64,000 bases of DNA from Flavivirga aquimarina (GCF_030540835.1 NZ_JAUOEK010000155.1:62001-126000); one strand, 5' to 3'; positions 8,644 to 18,254 are shown, numbered from the stretch's first letter. The notes: generated from the letters alone by a model not told the origin. Program-made: numbers and translations.

Positions 8644-10197
8644 CTATGCTTGTTCTTGTTTTTCTTCTTGTTCTATAGGTTGTTCTGGCTGCTTAAATAA
8701 ATCAATAAAGGCTTCTCCTAAATAATCTATAACATGACTGGCTATTAAACTTTGATAACCATAACCTTCAACAGCAATATCTGCCGACCTACCATGTAAA
8801 TACACTCCAAATACAGTCGCTTCTAAAGGGTTATAACCTTGTGAAATCAATCCGGTAATAATACCGGTTAACACATCACCACTTCCGGCAGTGGATAAAC
8901 CGGGGTTTCCAGTAGTATTCACATAAAGCTTACCTCCAAGTACTGTAATAGTATTAGCGCCTTTTATAACAATGATACAATGGTGTTTTTTCGAAAATGC
9001 CTTTGCTTTTTTCAATTTATCAAAATCATCTTCCCATGCACCAATTAAACGTTCCAGTTCTTTAGGATGTGGTGTTAAAATAGTTTGTGCAGGTAGTAGT
9101 TTTAATAATGCTTTCTTTTTTGATAGCATATTAATACCATCGGCATCAACAACTAAAGCTGTTTTATTTTTCTTTAAAAAAGCTTCAAAAGCACTTATTG
9201 TTTTAGTGTTAACCCCTGCTCCTATTCCTAAACCAATAACAGTAGGTGTTATATCATACTTTATATCTGTGATTAGTTCCTCATCGGCATCTGTTATAAC
9301 CATTGCTTCTGGAAAAGAAGCTTGTAAAGGTATATAGCCACATTTAGGAACGTATGCAGTAATTAAACCAGATCCGGCAGATAAAGCTGCCCTACTTGCT
9401 AGTGTTACCGCGCCAATTTTGCCATAACTTCCACCTATTATCAGACTATGACCAAATTGTCCTTTATGCGAGAACTTTTCTCGTGGTTTATATATTGGTA
9501 GTACCTCATGCTTTCCTATTAATTCTACTTCTGTATTAGTTGTGAATAAAAATTCCTGATCTAGACCAATATCCAATACTTCCCACTGTATAGTATGCTT
9601 TGCTGTATCTGGTAAAAAGAAAACTAACTTAGGAGAAGCAAAACTTAATGTATAACCAGCCCAAACAACGCTATCTTCATCTTCCGGAACTTTATCTGTA
9701 CTTAATCCCGAAGGAATATCAATAGATAAGGTAAAGGCTTTTGTATTTCTAAAATGCATGAATAGCGACTTTACCCAATCATCTACAGGCCTATTTAATC
9801 CAATACCAAAAACAGCATCAACAATAATATCATCTTGATGTATTTCAGGGAAATCTTCAGTACAACTTAATAATGTTGGCCAATCTTTAGTCACATTTTT
9901 AATGCGATCATAATTAATTAAAAAATCTTTCGACCGTTTATCGCTGCAATTAATAACATACGTTTTAACATTATAACCATCTAAAATTAAATGTCTGGCA
10001 AGTACTAATCCATCTCCACCATTATTACCTATACCACAAAATATATGAATAGGAACCTGAGCGCCCTGCATACGCATATGCATCCAATTAAATATTTGCA
10101 TACCGGCACGCTCCATTAAATCTGTTGAGGATATTTTTTGACGTTCTGCGGTTAGTTTATCACCTTCATAAATCTGTTCTTTGGAAAATAGTTTCAT
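8644..10197 (-). CDS. nnr: Bifunctional NAD(P)H-hydrate epimerase / dehydratase
   Basis: A 517-residue fusion that repairs damaged, hydrated NADH and NADPH. The N-terminal YjeF/NnrE epimerase domain spans about 1-215 (IFCGIGNNGGDGLVLARHL and VDAVFGIGLNRPV). The C-terminal NnrD dehydratase, a ribokinase-like fold, spans about 235-495, with GHSLIIGGSYGKIGA, LTPHPKELERL and the catalytic loop NPGLSTAGSGDVLTG. The last ~15 residues are a Glu/Gln-rich tail. Cytosolic, full length, single gene with its own terminator. Confidence 0.95.
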   Translation of the reverse strand: MKLFSKEQIYEGDKLTAERQKISSTDLMERAGMQIFNWMHMRMQGAQVPIHIFCGIGNNGGDGLVLARHLILDGYNVKTYVINCSDKRSKDFLINYDRIKNVTKDWPTLLSCTEDFPEIHQDDIIVDAVFGIGLNRPVDDWVKSLFMHFRNTKAFTLSIDIPSGLSTDKVPEDEDSVVWAGYTLSFASPKLVFFLPDTAKHTIQWEVLDIGLDQEFLFTTNTEVELIGKHEVLPIYKPREKFSHKGQFGHSLIIGGSYGKIGAVTLASRAALSAGSGLITAYVPKCGYIPLQASFPEAMVITDADEELITDIKYDITPTVIGLGIGAGVNTKTISAFEAFLKKNKTALVVDADGINMLSKKKALLKLLPAQTILTPHPKELERLIGAWEDDFDKLKKAKAFSKKHHCIIVIKGANTITVLGGKLYVNTTGNPGLSTAGSGDVLTGIITGLISQGYNPLEATVFGVYLHGRSADIAVEGYGYQSLIASHVIDYLGEAFIDLFKQPEQPIEQEEKQEQA

Positions 10198-10265
10198 AAA
10201 TATTATAGGGTACTTATGTTCAATGTAAATTATACGATATTAATAATAAAACCACAATTTAGGCA

Positions 10266-10303
10266 ATTAAAAAATCCTTAACTAAGTTTTAGCTAAGGAT
10301 TTT
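10266..10303 (-). terminator. Terminator after the T9SS cargo remnant
   Basis: A 14-bp stem with one mismatch (AAAATCCTTA..CTA) and a short loop. On the minus strand it ends in GGATTTTTTAATT, a good U-tract, 50 bases after the stop of the remnant. Confidence 0.65.
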
Positions 10304-10352
10304 GCATCTTCAATATTTAAATTACTGAAAATAAACGGTATATCAATGATTA

Positions 10353-10790
10353 CTATTTTTTAATGAATTTAACCATTTCAAGGTTTTCTGCTTTTATAAA
10401 ATACCATCCTTTATTTAAAAAATTGATATCTATTTTATCATGATTTGTTACGTTTCCTTGCGATACTTCTTTTCCCAGTACGTTATAAATTTTATAATTT
10501 TTAGTTTCGGTTAAACCGGAAATACTAATATAATGAGTTGATGGACTTGGGTATACTTTAATTTTAGCTTTTAGACCTATATTAATATCAGACAAAGTAC
10601 TTGTATCTATTGTACTTACATTCCCATAAGATATTCCACTAGAGTTTATAGCATAAGATCTTACATAATAAATGGTATTACTTGATAGACTTCCTAATGC
10701 ATCACTAAATACACCTTCACCGCTTCCTAACACAATTTTAGTATCTAGAAGTAGTAGGTGGATTTACAGAAGTACTGTAAACAAAGAGTA
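10353..10790 (-). pseudogene. Remnant of a T9SS-exported protein (Fn3-like end plus type-A sorting domain)
   Basis: The readable part (126 codons ending at 10353, from a GTG at 10733) has no signal peptide. It starts in the middle of a fibronectin-III-like module (LSSNTIYYVRSYAINSSGISYGN) and ends with a T9SS type-A sorting domain (IKVYPSPSTHYISISG, YKIYNVLGKEV, GWYFIKAE, MVKFIKK). Just upstream, the same module continues in another frame (reading YSTSVNPPTTS) and rejoins as DTKIVLGSG if one base near 10747 is removed. Beyond that, stops interrupt every frame. This is therefore the 3' stub of a once larger secreted protein, broken by a frameshift and loss of its 5' part. Confidence 0.7.
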
Positions 10791-10904
10791 TCACCTTTAA
10801 AGGTTAATTTTAATATTATCATTTTTTTAATTCACAATCAAATAAGTTGATTTTATTAAATGAAATTAACTTCTATATAAGAATACTGCAAAAAAAAAAT
10901 ATAA

Positions 10905-10936
10905 GTTTTTTTATTAGGTTAAAAGTGATACTTTTG
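10905..10936 (+). promoter_or_regulatory. Promoter candidate of the thr operon
   Basis: TACTTTTG at 10929-10936 is an exact match to TAnnTTTG. A T-run at 10906-10912 sits about 17 bases upstream, where the -33 box is expected. The predicted start is about 15 bases before the leader peptide ATG at 10957. Confidence 0.5.
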
Positions 10937-10956
10937 AATAGTATTATATAAATATA

Positions 10957-11064
10957 ATGAGTCATATAAACCAAAATATAACAGTACGCTTTACTTCTTT
11001 AACAGAAGGAACTACTTCTATTTTTGGTACAACTACAATTATTACAACCCTTTGGGGTTGCTAA
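10957..11064 (+). CDS. Thr/Ile-rich leader peptide of the thr operon (attenuator)
   Basis: A 35-codon frame, ATG 10957 to TAA 11062, that starts MSHINQNITVRFTSL. It has ten Thr and five Ile codons, including TTTIITT at residues 25-31, just before the stop. It precedes thrA by 85 bases. Ribosome stalling at these codons when charged tRNA-Thr or tRNA-Ile is short is the classical way to control thr operons, so this is very likely a leader peptide. A perfect 6-bp GC-rich hairpin overlaps its last codons. That it is a leader is inference from position and composition; no homology was searched. Confidence 0.75.
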   Translation: MSHINQNITVRFTSLTEGTTSIFGTTTIITTLWGC

Positions 11065-11107
11065 TTATATATTCCTCAGGCTATCTTTGTAATTTTTATA
11101 ATTACAA
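11045..11107 (+). promoter_or_regulatory. Hairpins of the thr attenuator region
   Basis: Two stems are visible. CAACCC (11045-11050) pairs with GGGTTG (11055-11060) over a TTTG loop, covering the last leader codons. TTGTAATT (11087-11094) pairs with AATTACAA (11100-11107). A T-rich run follows at 11120-11127. The layout suits a stall-dependent switch, but no canonical stem-plus-U-tract terminator is obvious. A TATCTTTG box at 11082-11089 could also be a second promoter. Confidence 0.45.
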
Positions 11108-11149
11108 AACATCAAAAATATTTTTTTCAATTATCAATTCATCAAAAAA

Positions 11150-13594
11150 ATGAAAGTTTTAAAATTTGGTGGAACTTCGGTTGGTTCTGCAAAAAACATA
11201 AATAATGTCATAGATATATTAACTGGATATTCTCAAAAAGATTCCATTATATCTGTTGTATCTGCTGTTGGCGGTATTACAGATAAACTACTTTTAGCTG
11301 GTAAACAAGCTCAAAATAAAGATACGCGTTTTAAAGAAACGTTTAATATCATTACAGATATTCATATAAATATAATAAATGAATTAAATCCAAATGGAGC
11401 CAATCCTATTATAACATATACCGAAGCTAAGCTAGGTGAGTTAAAAAGTTTACTGGATGGTATTTATTTAATAAACGAATTGTCACCAAAGACATCAGAT
11501 AAATTAGTCAGTTTTGGTGAGTTATTATCATCATACATTATTTCAGAAACTATGAAAAATCGTAGTTTATCTGTAGATCGTAAAAACTCTCAGGAGCTAA
11601 TTATTACAAATGCTAATTTCACTAAAGCAGAAGTTAATTATAACTTAACGAATAAAAATATAGTCGATTATTTTAAGAAAGCATCCCAGAAAATCACGAT
11701 TCTCCCAGGCTTTGTTTCAAAATCCTTAGCTGGAGAACAAACAACATTGGGTCGCGGTGGTTCCGATTTTACTGCAGCCATCGTTGCTGCTGCTTTAAAA
11801 GTGGAACAGTTGGAGATTTGGACCGATGTAAGCGGTATGTATACTACCAACCCGAAATTGGTAAAACAAGCCTACCCTATCGAAAAAATTTCATATCAGG
11901 AGGCTATGGAATTATCACACTTTGGTGCTAAAGTTTTATACCCGCCGACAGTGCAACCGGTTTTAGATTTAGAAATCCCCATTCACATAAAAAACACATT
12001 AGAGCCCGACGCTATAGGCACTATAATCTCTAATGATGAAACTAATGCTACATCTCCAGTAAAAGGAATTAGTAACATAGGCAATATTGCCTTACTTACA
12101 CTGGAAGGCAGTGGCATGGTGGGTATCCCCGGGTTCTCTAAACGCTTATTCGAAACCTTATCTCAGGAAAAAATAAATATTATTCTAATTACCCAAGCAT
12201 CATCAGAGCATTCTATTTGTTTAGGTATTGAAGAAAAAGATGCTAATGACGCTAAACAAGCCATCGATACTGTTTTTGAAAATGAAATTGCTTTAAATAA
12301 AATAGATCCAATAATTGTTGAAACAAATCTTTCAATTATTGCTTTAGTTGGCGATAACATGAAAAACCATCAAGGAATTAGCGGTAAAATGTTTAGTGCT
12401 TTAGGGAAAAACAATATTAACATCCGTGCTATTGCACAAGGGGCTTCAGAGAAGAATATATCTGCTGTCATATCAGAAAACGATGTAAAAAAAGCTTTAA
12501 ATACTTTGCATGAACAATTTTTTGAAACTAAAACAAAACAACTCAATGTATTTATTACTGGAGTTGGAAATGTAGGAGAAAAACTGGTTGAGCAAATAAA
12601 GCAGCAGAATAACTATTTAAAAGAAAATTTAAAAATCAATTTACGCGTTACAGGATTGTCAAATTCTAGAATGATGATTTTTAATGAAGATGGTATTGAT
12701 TTAAAAAACTGGAAAGATCAACTGGCATCTGGCGACAAAGCAACATTAGAAGGCTTTTTCGAAAAAACCAAATCACTTAATTTACGCAATAGTATTTTTG
12801 TTGATGTTACAGCAAACAAAGATGTTGCTAATTTATATGCCAATTATTTGCGTCAAAGTATAGGCGTAGTTGCATGTAATAAAATAGCATGTTCCAGTGA
12901 CTATGAAAACTACAGTTTATTAAAACGTTTGTCGCTTAAATACAATGCACCTTATTTATTCGAAACTAATGTTGGTGCTGGTTTACCGATTATTGATACC
13001 CTCAATAATTTAATTGCTTCGGGTGATAAAATCACATCTATTCAAGCTGTATTATCTGGAAGTTTAAATTTTGTATTTAATAATTTTAACGATACGACTA
13101 AATTCTACGATGTAGTTAAACAAGCCGCAGCAGAAGGTTATACAGAACCAGATCCAAGAATAGATTTAAGTGGTGTAGACGTAGCTAGAAAAATATTGAT
13201 TTTGGCACGCGAAAGCAATATGGAAATGAATTTGGAAGACATCTCAAACTCACCTTTTTTATCAGAATCAGGATTAAAAAGTGACACAGTCGATGATTTT
13301 TATCAAACACTAATAGCAGATGAAAGCCACTACCAAAGTCTATACGCTTCGGCAAAAGCTAAAAACTGCCAATTAAAATATGTGGCACAATTAAACAATG
13401 GCAAAGCAAACGTTGGTTTACAGGAAATACCAGAAGGGCATCCATTTTATAACCTAGAAGGTAGTGACAATATAGTTATGTTCTACACAGAACGCTACCC
13501 AAAACAACCTATGATTATTAAAGGTGCCGGTGCCGGTGCCGAAGTAACAGCTTCAGGGTTGTTTGCAGACATTATTAGAATAGGTAATGATTGA
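11150..13594 (+). CDS. thrA: Bifunctional aspartate kinase / homoserine dehydrogenase I
   Basis: An 814-residue fused enzyme for the first and third steps of threonine synthesis from aspartate. The aspartokinase domain starts with KFGGTSVGS (residues 5-13) and includes TLGRGGSDFTAA. Two ACT regulatory domains cover about 310-460 (GSGMVGIPGFSKRLFETLS, and GISGKMFSALGKNNINIRAIAQGAS). The homoserine dehydrogenase part begins near 466 with the NAD(P) loop TGVGNVGEKL and has NVGAGLPIIDTL and YTEPDPRIDLSG, its substrate and catalytic regions. Length matches the family. It is the first enzyme gene of thrABC, behind a Thr/Ile-rich leader. Confidence 0.97.
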   Translation: MKVLKFGGTSVGSAKNINNVIDILTGYSQKDSIISVVSAVGGITDKLLLAGKQAQNKDTRFKETFNIITDIHINIINELNPNGANPIITYTEAKLGELKSLLDGIYLINELSPKTSDKLVSFGELLSSYIISETMKNRSLSVDRKNSQELIITNANFTKAEVNYNLTNKNIVDYFKKASQKITILPGFVSKSLAGEQTTLGRGGSDFTAAIVAAALKVEQLEIWTDVSGMYTTNPKLVKQAYPIEKISYQEAMELSHFGAKVLYPPTVQPVLDLEIPIHIKNTLEPDAIGTIISNDETNATSPVKGISNIGNIALLTLEGSGMVGIPGFSKRLFETLSQEKINIILITQASSEHSICLGIEEKDANDAKQAIDTVFENEIALNKIDPIIVETNLSIIALVGDNMKNHQGISGKMFSALGKNNINIRAIAQGASEKNISAVISENDVKKALNTLHEQFFETKTKQLNVFITGVGNVGEKLVEQIKQQNNYLKENLKINLRVTGLSNSRMMIFNEDGIDLKNWKDQLASGDKATLEGFFEKTKSLNLRNSIFVDVTANKDVANLYANYLRQSIGVVACNKIACSSDYENYSLLKRLSLKYNAPYLFETNVGAGLPIIDTLNNLIASGDKITSIQAVLSGSLNFVFNNFNDTTKFYDVVKQAAAEGYTEPDPRIDLSGVDVARKILILARESNMEMNLEDISNSPFLSESGLKSDTVDDFYQTLIADESHYQSLYASAKAKNCQLKYVAQLNNGKANVGLQEIPEGHPFYNLEGSDNIVMFYTERYPKQPMIIKGAGAGAEVTASGLFADIIRIGND

Positions 13595-13625
13595 TTTAAG
13601 GAACAGTATTCAGTAATCAAGATTA

Positions 13626-13655
13626 GTCATTTCGAACGCATGTGAGAAATCGCAT
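13626..13655. repeat. Dispersed intergenic repeat, thrA-thrB gap
   Basis: A 30-base element starting GTCATTTCGAACGC and ending GAGAAATCGCAT. A second copy at 21968-21997 matches at 23 of 30 positions by eye. Similar GTCATTtCGAnC...GAAATC elements are common between flavobacterial genes. Here it sits in the 81-base gap inside an operon. Confidence 0.55.
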
Positions 13656-13675
13656 ATTTAAGAGTTTAATTTAAA

Positions 13676-14599
13676 ATGAAAAACGAAATAAAAATATTTT
13701 CACCCGCAACTGTGGCTAATGTAGCCTGTGGATTCGATGTTTTAGGATTCTGCTTAGACAGTATTGGTGATGAAATGGTTATTAGAAAAACCGATAAAAA
13801 GGGGATTCATATTACCAAAATAGAAGGCTTCGATTTACCATTTGAAGCATCATTAAATGTAGCAGGTGTTTCTGCCTTAGCTATGTATGAGGCAGCTAAT
13901 CCAGATTGTGGCTTCGAAATTGAAATTTACAAAAACATAAAACCAGGTAGTGGTATTGGTAGCAGTGCTGCAAGTGCTGTTGGGAGCGTTTTTGGAATGA
14001 ATGAGCTATTGGGCAAACCTTATAATAAAACCGAATTAACACAATTTGCTATTAAGGGAGAAGCCTTAGCCAGTAAATGTGAACATGCCGATAACCTTGC
14101 TCCTGCTATTTTTGGAGGCTTTACATTAGTTAAAAGCGTTTCGCCTTTAGAGGTTTTAGAAATTCCTGTTCCGGAAAATTTGTATGCGACGATTATTCAT
14201 CCGCAAATAGAAATAAAAACATCCGAATCCAGAGCGATTCTTCCTAAAGAAGTCCCATTGCAAGATGCTATAACGCAATGGTCTAATTTTGGAAGTCTAA
14301 TTCATAGCTTACATACAAGTGATTATGATTTAATCCAAAAATCGTTACACGATGTTATTGTAGAACCATATAGAAGTAAACTAATCCCCCATTATAGAGA
14401 AGTCAAAGAATCGGCATTACAAAATGGCGCTTTAGGCGCAGGGATATCAGGATCAGGACCTTCTATTTTCACATTGAGTAAAGGCTTAGAAAATGCTAAA
14501 AATGTTAAAGAAGCTATGGAAAAAGTATATTCTAAAACCGGAATTACATTCGAAATGTACCTAACAAAAATTAATACAGAAGGAATAAAAATATTGTAA
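13676..14599 (+). CDS. thrB: Homoserine kinase
   Basis: A 307-residue GHMP-family kinase that phosphorylates homoserine using ATP. The ATP-binding glycine-serine loop PGSGIGSSAAS is at residues 90-100, the N-terminal FSPATVANVACGFD motif at 8-21, and the third GHMP motif GALGAGISGSGPSIFTL near 255-270. Full length, cytosolic. It follows thrA after 81 bases that carry a dispersed repeat and precedes thrC. Confidence 0.96.
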   Translation: MKNEIKIFSPATVANVACGFDVLGFCLDSIGDEMVIRKTDKKGIHITKIEGFDLPFEASLNVAGVSALAMYEAANPDCGFEIEIYKNIKPGSGIGSSAASAVGSVFGMNELLGKPYNKTELTQFAIKGEALASKCEHADNLAPAIFGGFTLVKSVSPLEVLEIPVPENLYATIIHPQIEIKTSESRAILPKEVPLQDAITQWSNFGSLIHSLHTSDYDLIQKSLHDVIVEPYRSKLIPHYREVKESALQNGALGAGISGSGPSIFTLSKGLENAKNVKEAMEKVYSKTGITFEMYLTKINTEGIKIL

Positions 14600-14604
14600 A
14601 TTGA

Positions 14605-14657
14605 TTGTCATTGCAAATCACTCTTTTTTAAGTGATGGAGGTAATCTCTTTATTTAA
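14605..14657. repeat. Degenerate intergenic repeat, thrB-thrC gap
   Basis: The stretch GTCATTGCAAATCACTC...AGGTAATCTCTT resembles the GTCATTGCGAG/GCAATCTC repeats that are scattered in Bacteroidota genomes. It contains an imperfect inverted repeat (ATCACTC with AAGTGAT). Degenerate, moderate support. Confidence 0.35.
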
Positions 14658-14690
14658 AAATTAAATTACGAATTACTAATAAACAGATTC

Positions 14691-14754
14691 CTGCCGTAGT
14701 TTACCTTGAGCCTTTCGATTTCGCTCAAGACAAGCTGCGACGAAAGGCAGGAAT
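14691..14754. repeat. Palindromic repeat, copy A (thrB-thrC gap)
   Basis: The element is bounded by ATTCCTGCC and GGCAGGAAT and holds a core like CTTTCGATTTCGCTCAAGAC. Its reverse complement matches copy B at 22989-23037 over about 40 bases with few differences. Copy A carries an extra ~18 bases (CTCAAGGTAAACTACG on the other strand) that copy B lacks. It can fold into a long hairpin and ends 10 bases before the thrC start. Confidence 0.7.
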
Positions 14755-14763
14755 AATAGAAAA

Positions 14764-16056
14764 ATGAAATACTACAGTTTAAACAAACAAGCACCAAATA
14801 CATCTTTTAAAGATGCCGTTATAAAAGGATTAGCACCAGATAAAGGATTGTATTTTCCAGAAAGCATTACGCCTCTAAGTGATGATTTCTTTAAAAACAT
14901 AGACCAATTATCACATACAGAAATTGCATTTCAGGCTATTAAACAATTCGTATCTCCTGAGATTCCAGAAGACACTTTAAAAACAATAGTTGAAGAAACA
15001 CTGTCTTTTGATTTTCCTGTCGTTCAATTAAATGAAAACATATCTACTTTAGAGTTATTTCACGGGCCAACCATGGCATTTAAAGATGTTGGCGCACGTT
15101 TTATGGCACGTTGTTTAGGCTATTTTAATAAAGATAACACGAATGAAGTTACTGTTTTAGTAGCAACCTCAGGAGATACAGGTGGTGCTGTAGCTAATGG
15201 GTTTCTGGGTGTTAAAGGCGTAAACGTAGTGATTCTTTACCCTAGCGGAAAAGTGAGCGATATTCAGGAAAAACAGCTAACAACACTAGGACAAAACATT
15301 ACTGCTTTAGAAGTTAATGGTACATTCGACGATTGCCAAGCCATGGTAAAAACGGCTTTTTTAGACGAGACGTTAACAAACAAGATGCAGTTAACCTCTG
15401 CCAACTCTATAAATGTAGCACGTTGGTTACCACAATTATTCTACTTTATGTTTGCATACAAACAATTACATAATAAGTATGATGATATTGTATTTTCTGT
15501 ACCTAGCGGAAATTTCGGGAATGTTTGTGCAGGTATGATGGCACAGCAATTAGGTTTACCAATTAATCACTTTGTTGCTTCAAACAACGAAAATAATGTA
15601 GTAACAGAATATTTAAAAACACAGTTATATACACCAAAACCATCAGTGCAAACCATAAGCAATGCTATGGATGTTGGAGATCCGAGTAACTTTATCCGTA
15701 TTCAGGAAATTTATAAAAACAAATTTGAAACATTAAAGGATAATGTATCTTCTTATAGCTTCTCAGACGATGCCACTAAAGAAGCCATGAAAGAAATCTA
15801 TACCAAGTATAATTATATAGCCGACCCCCATGGAGCTGTTGGTTACTTAGGCTCTAAAGCCTATCTAAAAGAAAATCCTAAAGCACACTGTGTCTTTTTA
15901 GAAACAGCACACCCAACCAAGTTTTTAGATGTAGTTGAAGATGTTATTAAAGAAAAACAACCACTTCCTGCACAAATAGAAGCTGTTATGGATAAAGAAA
16001 AAGTGTCTGTTGTAATTTCTACTTATGACGATTTGAAACACTATCTATTAAAATAA
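14764..16056 (+). CDS. thrC: Threonine synthase
   Basis: A 430-residue PLP enzyme converting O-phosphohomoserine to threonine. The PLP lysine is K107 in GPTMAFKDVGARF. The phosphate-binding loop VATSGDTGGAVANGF and the substrate region TSANSINVARWLPQLFY are intact. Length fits the long E. coli-type class. It ends the thrABC operon, 164 bases after thrB with two repeat elements in the gap; translation or transcript stability could differ from thrAB because of these hairpins. Confidence 0.96.
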   Translation: MKYYSLNKQAPNTSFKDAVIKGLAPDKGLYFPESITPLSDDFFKNIDQLSHTEIAFQAIKQFVSPEIPEDTLKTIVEETLSFDFPVVQLNENISTLELFHGPTMAFKDVGARFMARCLGYFNKDNTNEVTVLVATSGDTGGAVANGFLGVKGVNVVILYPSGKVSDIQEKQLTTLGQNITALEVNGTFDDCQAMVKTAFLDETLTNKMQLTSANSINVARWLPQLFYFMFAYKQLHNKYDDIVFSVPSGNFGNVCAGMMAQQLGLPINHFVASNNENNVVTEYLKTQLYTPKPSVQTISNAMDVGDPSNFIRIQEIYKNKFETLKDNVSSYSFSDDATKEAMKEIYTKYNYIADPHGAVGYLGSKAYLKENPKAHCVFLETAHPTKFLDVVEDVIKEKQPLPAQIEAVMDKEKVSVVISTYDDLKHYLLK

Positions 16057-16227
16057 ACTTTACTTATTGTTAAATTTTCTTTCTGTAATACCTTGCTTTA
16101 AAATTCATTTTTTTATTTAATACGAGCTTCTATTTAAAAGTTCTATTATTTAACACAACTTTTTTGATTAGAATATTATGAATTTGTGTAGTTTTACGCG
16201 ACAAAATTTTATTATTAATAATCAAAT

Positions 16228-17310
16228 ATGAAAAACACTGCATTAACAACAACACACCAAGCACTTGGAGCTAAAATAGTACCTTTTGCTGGCTATAATA
16301 TGCCTGTACAATACGAAGGCGTAAATATAGAACACGAAACCGTTAGACAAGCCGTTGGTGTATTTGATGTATCACATATGGGAGAGTTTTTAATTGAAGG
16401 AGAACATGCGTTAGATTTAATACAAAAAGTATCCAGTAACGATGCCTCTAAATTAACAATCGGTAAAGCACAATACAGCTGTTTACCAAATGATGATGGG
16501 GGTATTGTAGACGATTTAATAATTTATAAAATAAAAGAAGAAACCTATTTACTCGTAGTAAATGCTAGTAATATTGAAAAAGATTGGAACTGGATTCAGT
16601 CTAAAAATGATGTTGGTGCTACCATGCGCGATTTAAGTGAAGATTATTCTTTGCTCGCCATTCAAGGACCAAAAGCAATAGAAGCCATGCAATCACTTAC
16701 CAGTCAGGATTTATCCGCTATAAAATTCTACAATTTTGTAGTAGGCGATTTTGCAGGTATAGAACATATCATCATATCTGCTACAGGATATACAGGAAGC
16801 GGTGGTTTTGAAATTTACTGCAAAAATGACGAAGTAAAACAAATTTGGGATAACGTATTAGAAGCAGGTGCCAATTATGGCATTAAACCGATTGGACTAG
16901 CCGCTCGTGATACTTTACGTTTAGAAATGGGATATTGCCTTTACGGAAATGATATTGACGATACCACCTCTCCTATTGAAGCTGGTTTGGGTTGGATAAC
17001 TAAATTCACCAAAGAATTCACAAACTCTAAAGCCCTAGAAGCCGAAAAACAACGAGGCTCGGAACGTAAATTAATTGCCTTTCAACTTGACGAACGCGGT
17101 ATTCCAAGACATGGCTATGATATTGTTGACAATAACGGAAACAAAATAGGCGTTGTTACATCTGGTACCATGTCGCCATCATTAAACAAAGGTATAGGAC
17201 TAGGCTATGTACCAACTATTTTTGCAGCTATTGACAGTAAAATTAATATACAAATACGAAAAAATGCTGTTCCTGCAACTGTAGTAAAACTACCTTTTTA
17301 TAAACATTAA
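16228..17310 (+). CDS. gcvT: Glycine cleavage system T protein (aminomethyltransferase)
   Basis: A 360-residue folate enzyme that takes the aminomethyl group from lipoyl-H protein and makes methylene-tetrahydrofolate and ammonia. Seen: [20 protein letters not shown] at the N-terminus, [11 protein letters not shown], the folate-site region [32 protein letters not shown], and the C-terminal [17 protein letters not shown]. No other gcv gene is near, as is usual in this group where the system is scattered. A weak TAGTTTTA box lies ~35 bases upstream. No glycine-riboswitch-like structure is visible in the 171-base leader. Confidence 0.96.
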   Translation: MKNTALTTTHQALGAKIVPFAGYNMPVQYEGVNIEHETVRQAVGVFDVSHMGEFLIEGEHALDLIQKVSSNDASKLTIGKAQYSCLPNDDGGIVDDLIIYKIKEETYLLVVNASNIEKDWNWIQSKNDVGATMRDLSEDYSLLAIQGPKAIEAMQSLTSQDLSAIKFYNFVVGDFAGIEHIIISATGYTGSGGFEIYCKNDEVKQIWDNVLEAGANYGIKPIGLAARDTLRLEMGYCLYGNDIDDTTSPIEAGLGWITKFTKEFTNSKALEAEKQRGSERKLIAFQLDERGIPRHGYDIVDNNGNKIGVVTSGTMSPSLNKGIGLGYVPTIFAAIDSKINIQIRKNAVPATVVKLPFYKH

Positions 17311-17312
17311 CG

Positions 17313-18227
17313 ATGTTAGATTTTCAGATTATTTTAGAAGCTATTTATAAAGATGTTATAAAATCTAAGAACAAAGGCACAGTAGCTTCATATATACCTG
17401 AATTAGCTTGTGTAGATAAAAATAATTTTGGAGTTCATTTAAGAACTTTAGATGGGAAAGATTACGGTGTTGGAAATTTTAACGAGCCTTTTTCAATTCA
17501 AAGTATTTCAAAAGTGTTAGCCCTTTCAAAAGCTATTGCATTAAACGAAAATAATGTTTGGAAACGTCTAGGTGTTGAGCCTTCAGGAAATCCTTTTAAT
17601 CGTTTATCCCTATTAGAAATTGAAAATGGCATACCTCGAAATCCATTAAATAACGATGGTGCCATTGTTATTGCCGATATTTTAATCTCTCATTTAAAAA
17701 ACCCGAAAGAAGATTTTTTAAATTTTGTAAGAACACTAACTAACGATTATTCCATTAACTACAATACGAAAGTAGCCCAATCAGAAAAAAATACAGGCTT
17801 TAATAACTATGCCACAACAAACCTTTTAAAATCTTTTAAAAATCTTGAAAATAGTGTTGATGAAGTGCTAGATTTTTATTTTCATCAATGCTCTATCGAA
17901 ATGAGCTGTAGCCAATTATCTAAAGCATTTTATGTATTTGCCAATAAAGGAACCTGTATGTTAAACAAACTACGTCTTACAGAAAGTCAAACCAAACGTA
18001 TAAATGCTATCATGCTTACCTGTGGGTTTTATGACGAAGCCGGAGAATTTGCTTTTAAAGTGGGACTACCTGGTAAAAGTGGCGTTGGTGGTGGTATAGC
18101 TGCTTTTTTACCAGACAATTTTGTTATTACAACATGGTCTCCCGGTTTAAATAAAAAAGGAAATTCTAAATTAGGAATGCTTGCCTTAGAACAGTTTACA
18201 ACTAAAACAAAACAATCTATTTTCTAA
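17313..18227 (+). CDS. glsA: Glutaminase A
   Basis: A 304-residue serine-dependent glutaminase that turns glutamine into glutamate and ammonia. The beta-lactamase-like SxxK catalytic pair is S64 and K67 in FSIQSISKVLALSKAI. EPSGNPFNRL and NPLNNDGAIV, both typical of the family, follow, and a GLPGKSGVGGGIAAFLPD loop lies near 275. Only two bases separate it from gcvT, so they are probably co-transcribed. The start used gives the family's usual length. Confidence 0.94.
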   Translation: MLDFQIILEAIYKDVIKSKNKGTVASYIPELACVDKNNFGVHLRTLDGKDYGVGNFNEPFSIQSISKVLALSKAIALNENNVWKRLGVEPSGNPFNRLSLLEIENGIPRNPLNNDGAIVIADILISHLKNPKEDFLNFVRTLTNDYSINYNTKVAQSEKNTGFNNYATTNLLKSFKNLENSVDEVLDFYFHQCSIEMSCSQLSKAFYVFANKGTCMLNKLRLTESQTKRINAIMLTCGFYDEAGEFAFKVGLPGKSGVGGGIAAFLPDNFVITTWSPGLNKKGNSKLGMLALEQFTTKTKQSIF

Positions 18228-18254
18228 AATGTCTTCTATATTGGAGTAAAGTTT

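Noticed and set aside
8972-9337. A 121-codon plus-strand frame inside nnr
   Set aside because: Antisense to a well-supported enzyme gene; composition and position are those of a shadow frame.
16057-16227. Glycine riboswitch before gcvT
   Set aside because: The leader is AT-rich with no recognisable conserved riboswitch core or tandem aptamer layout.
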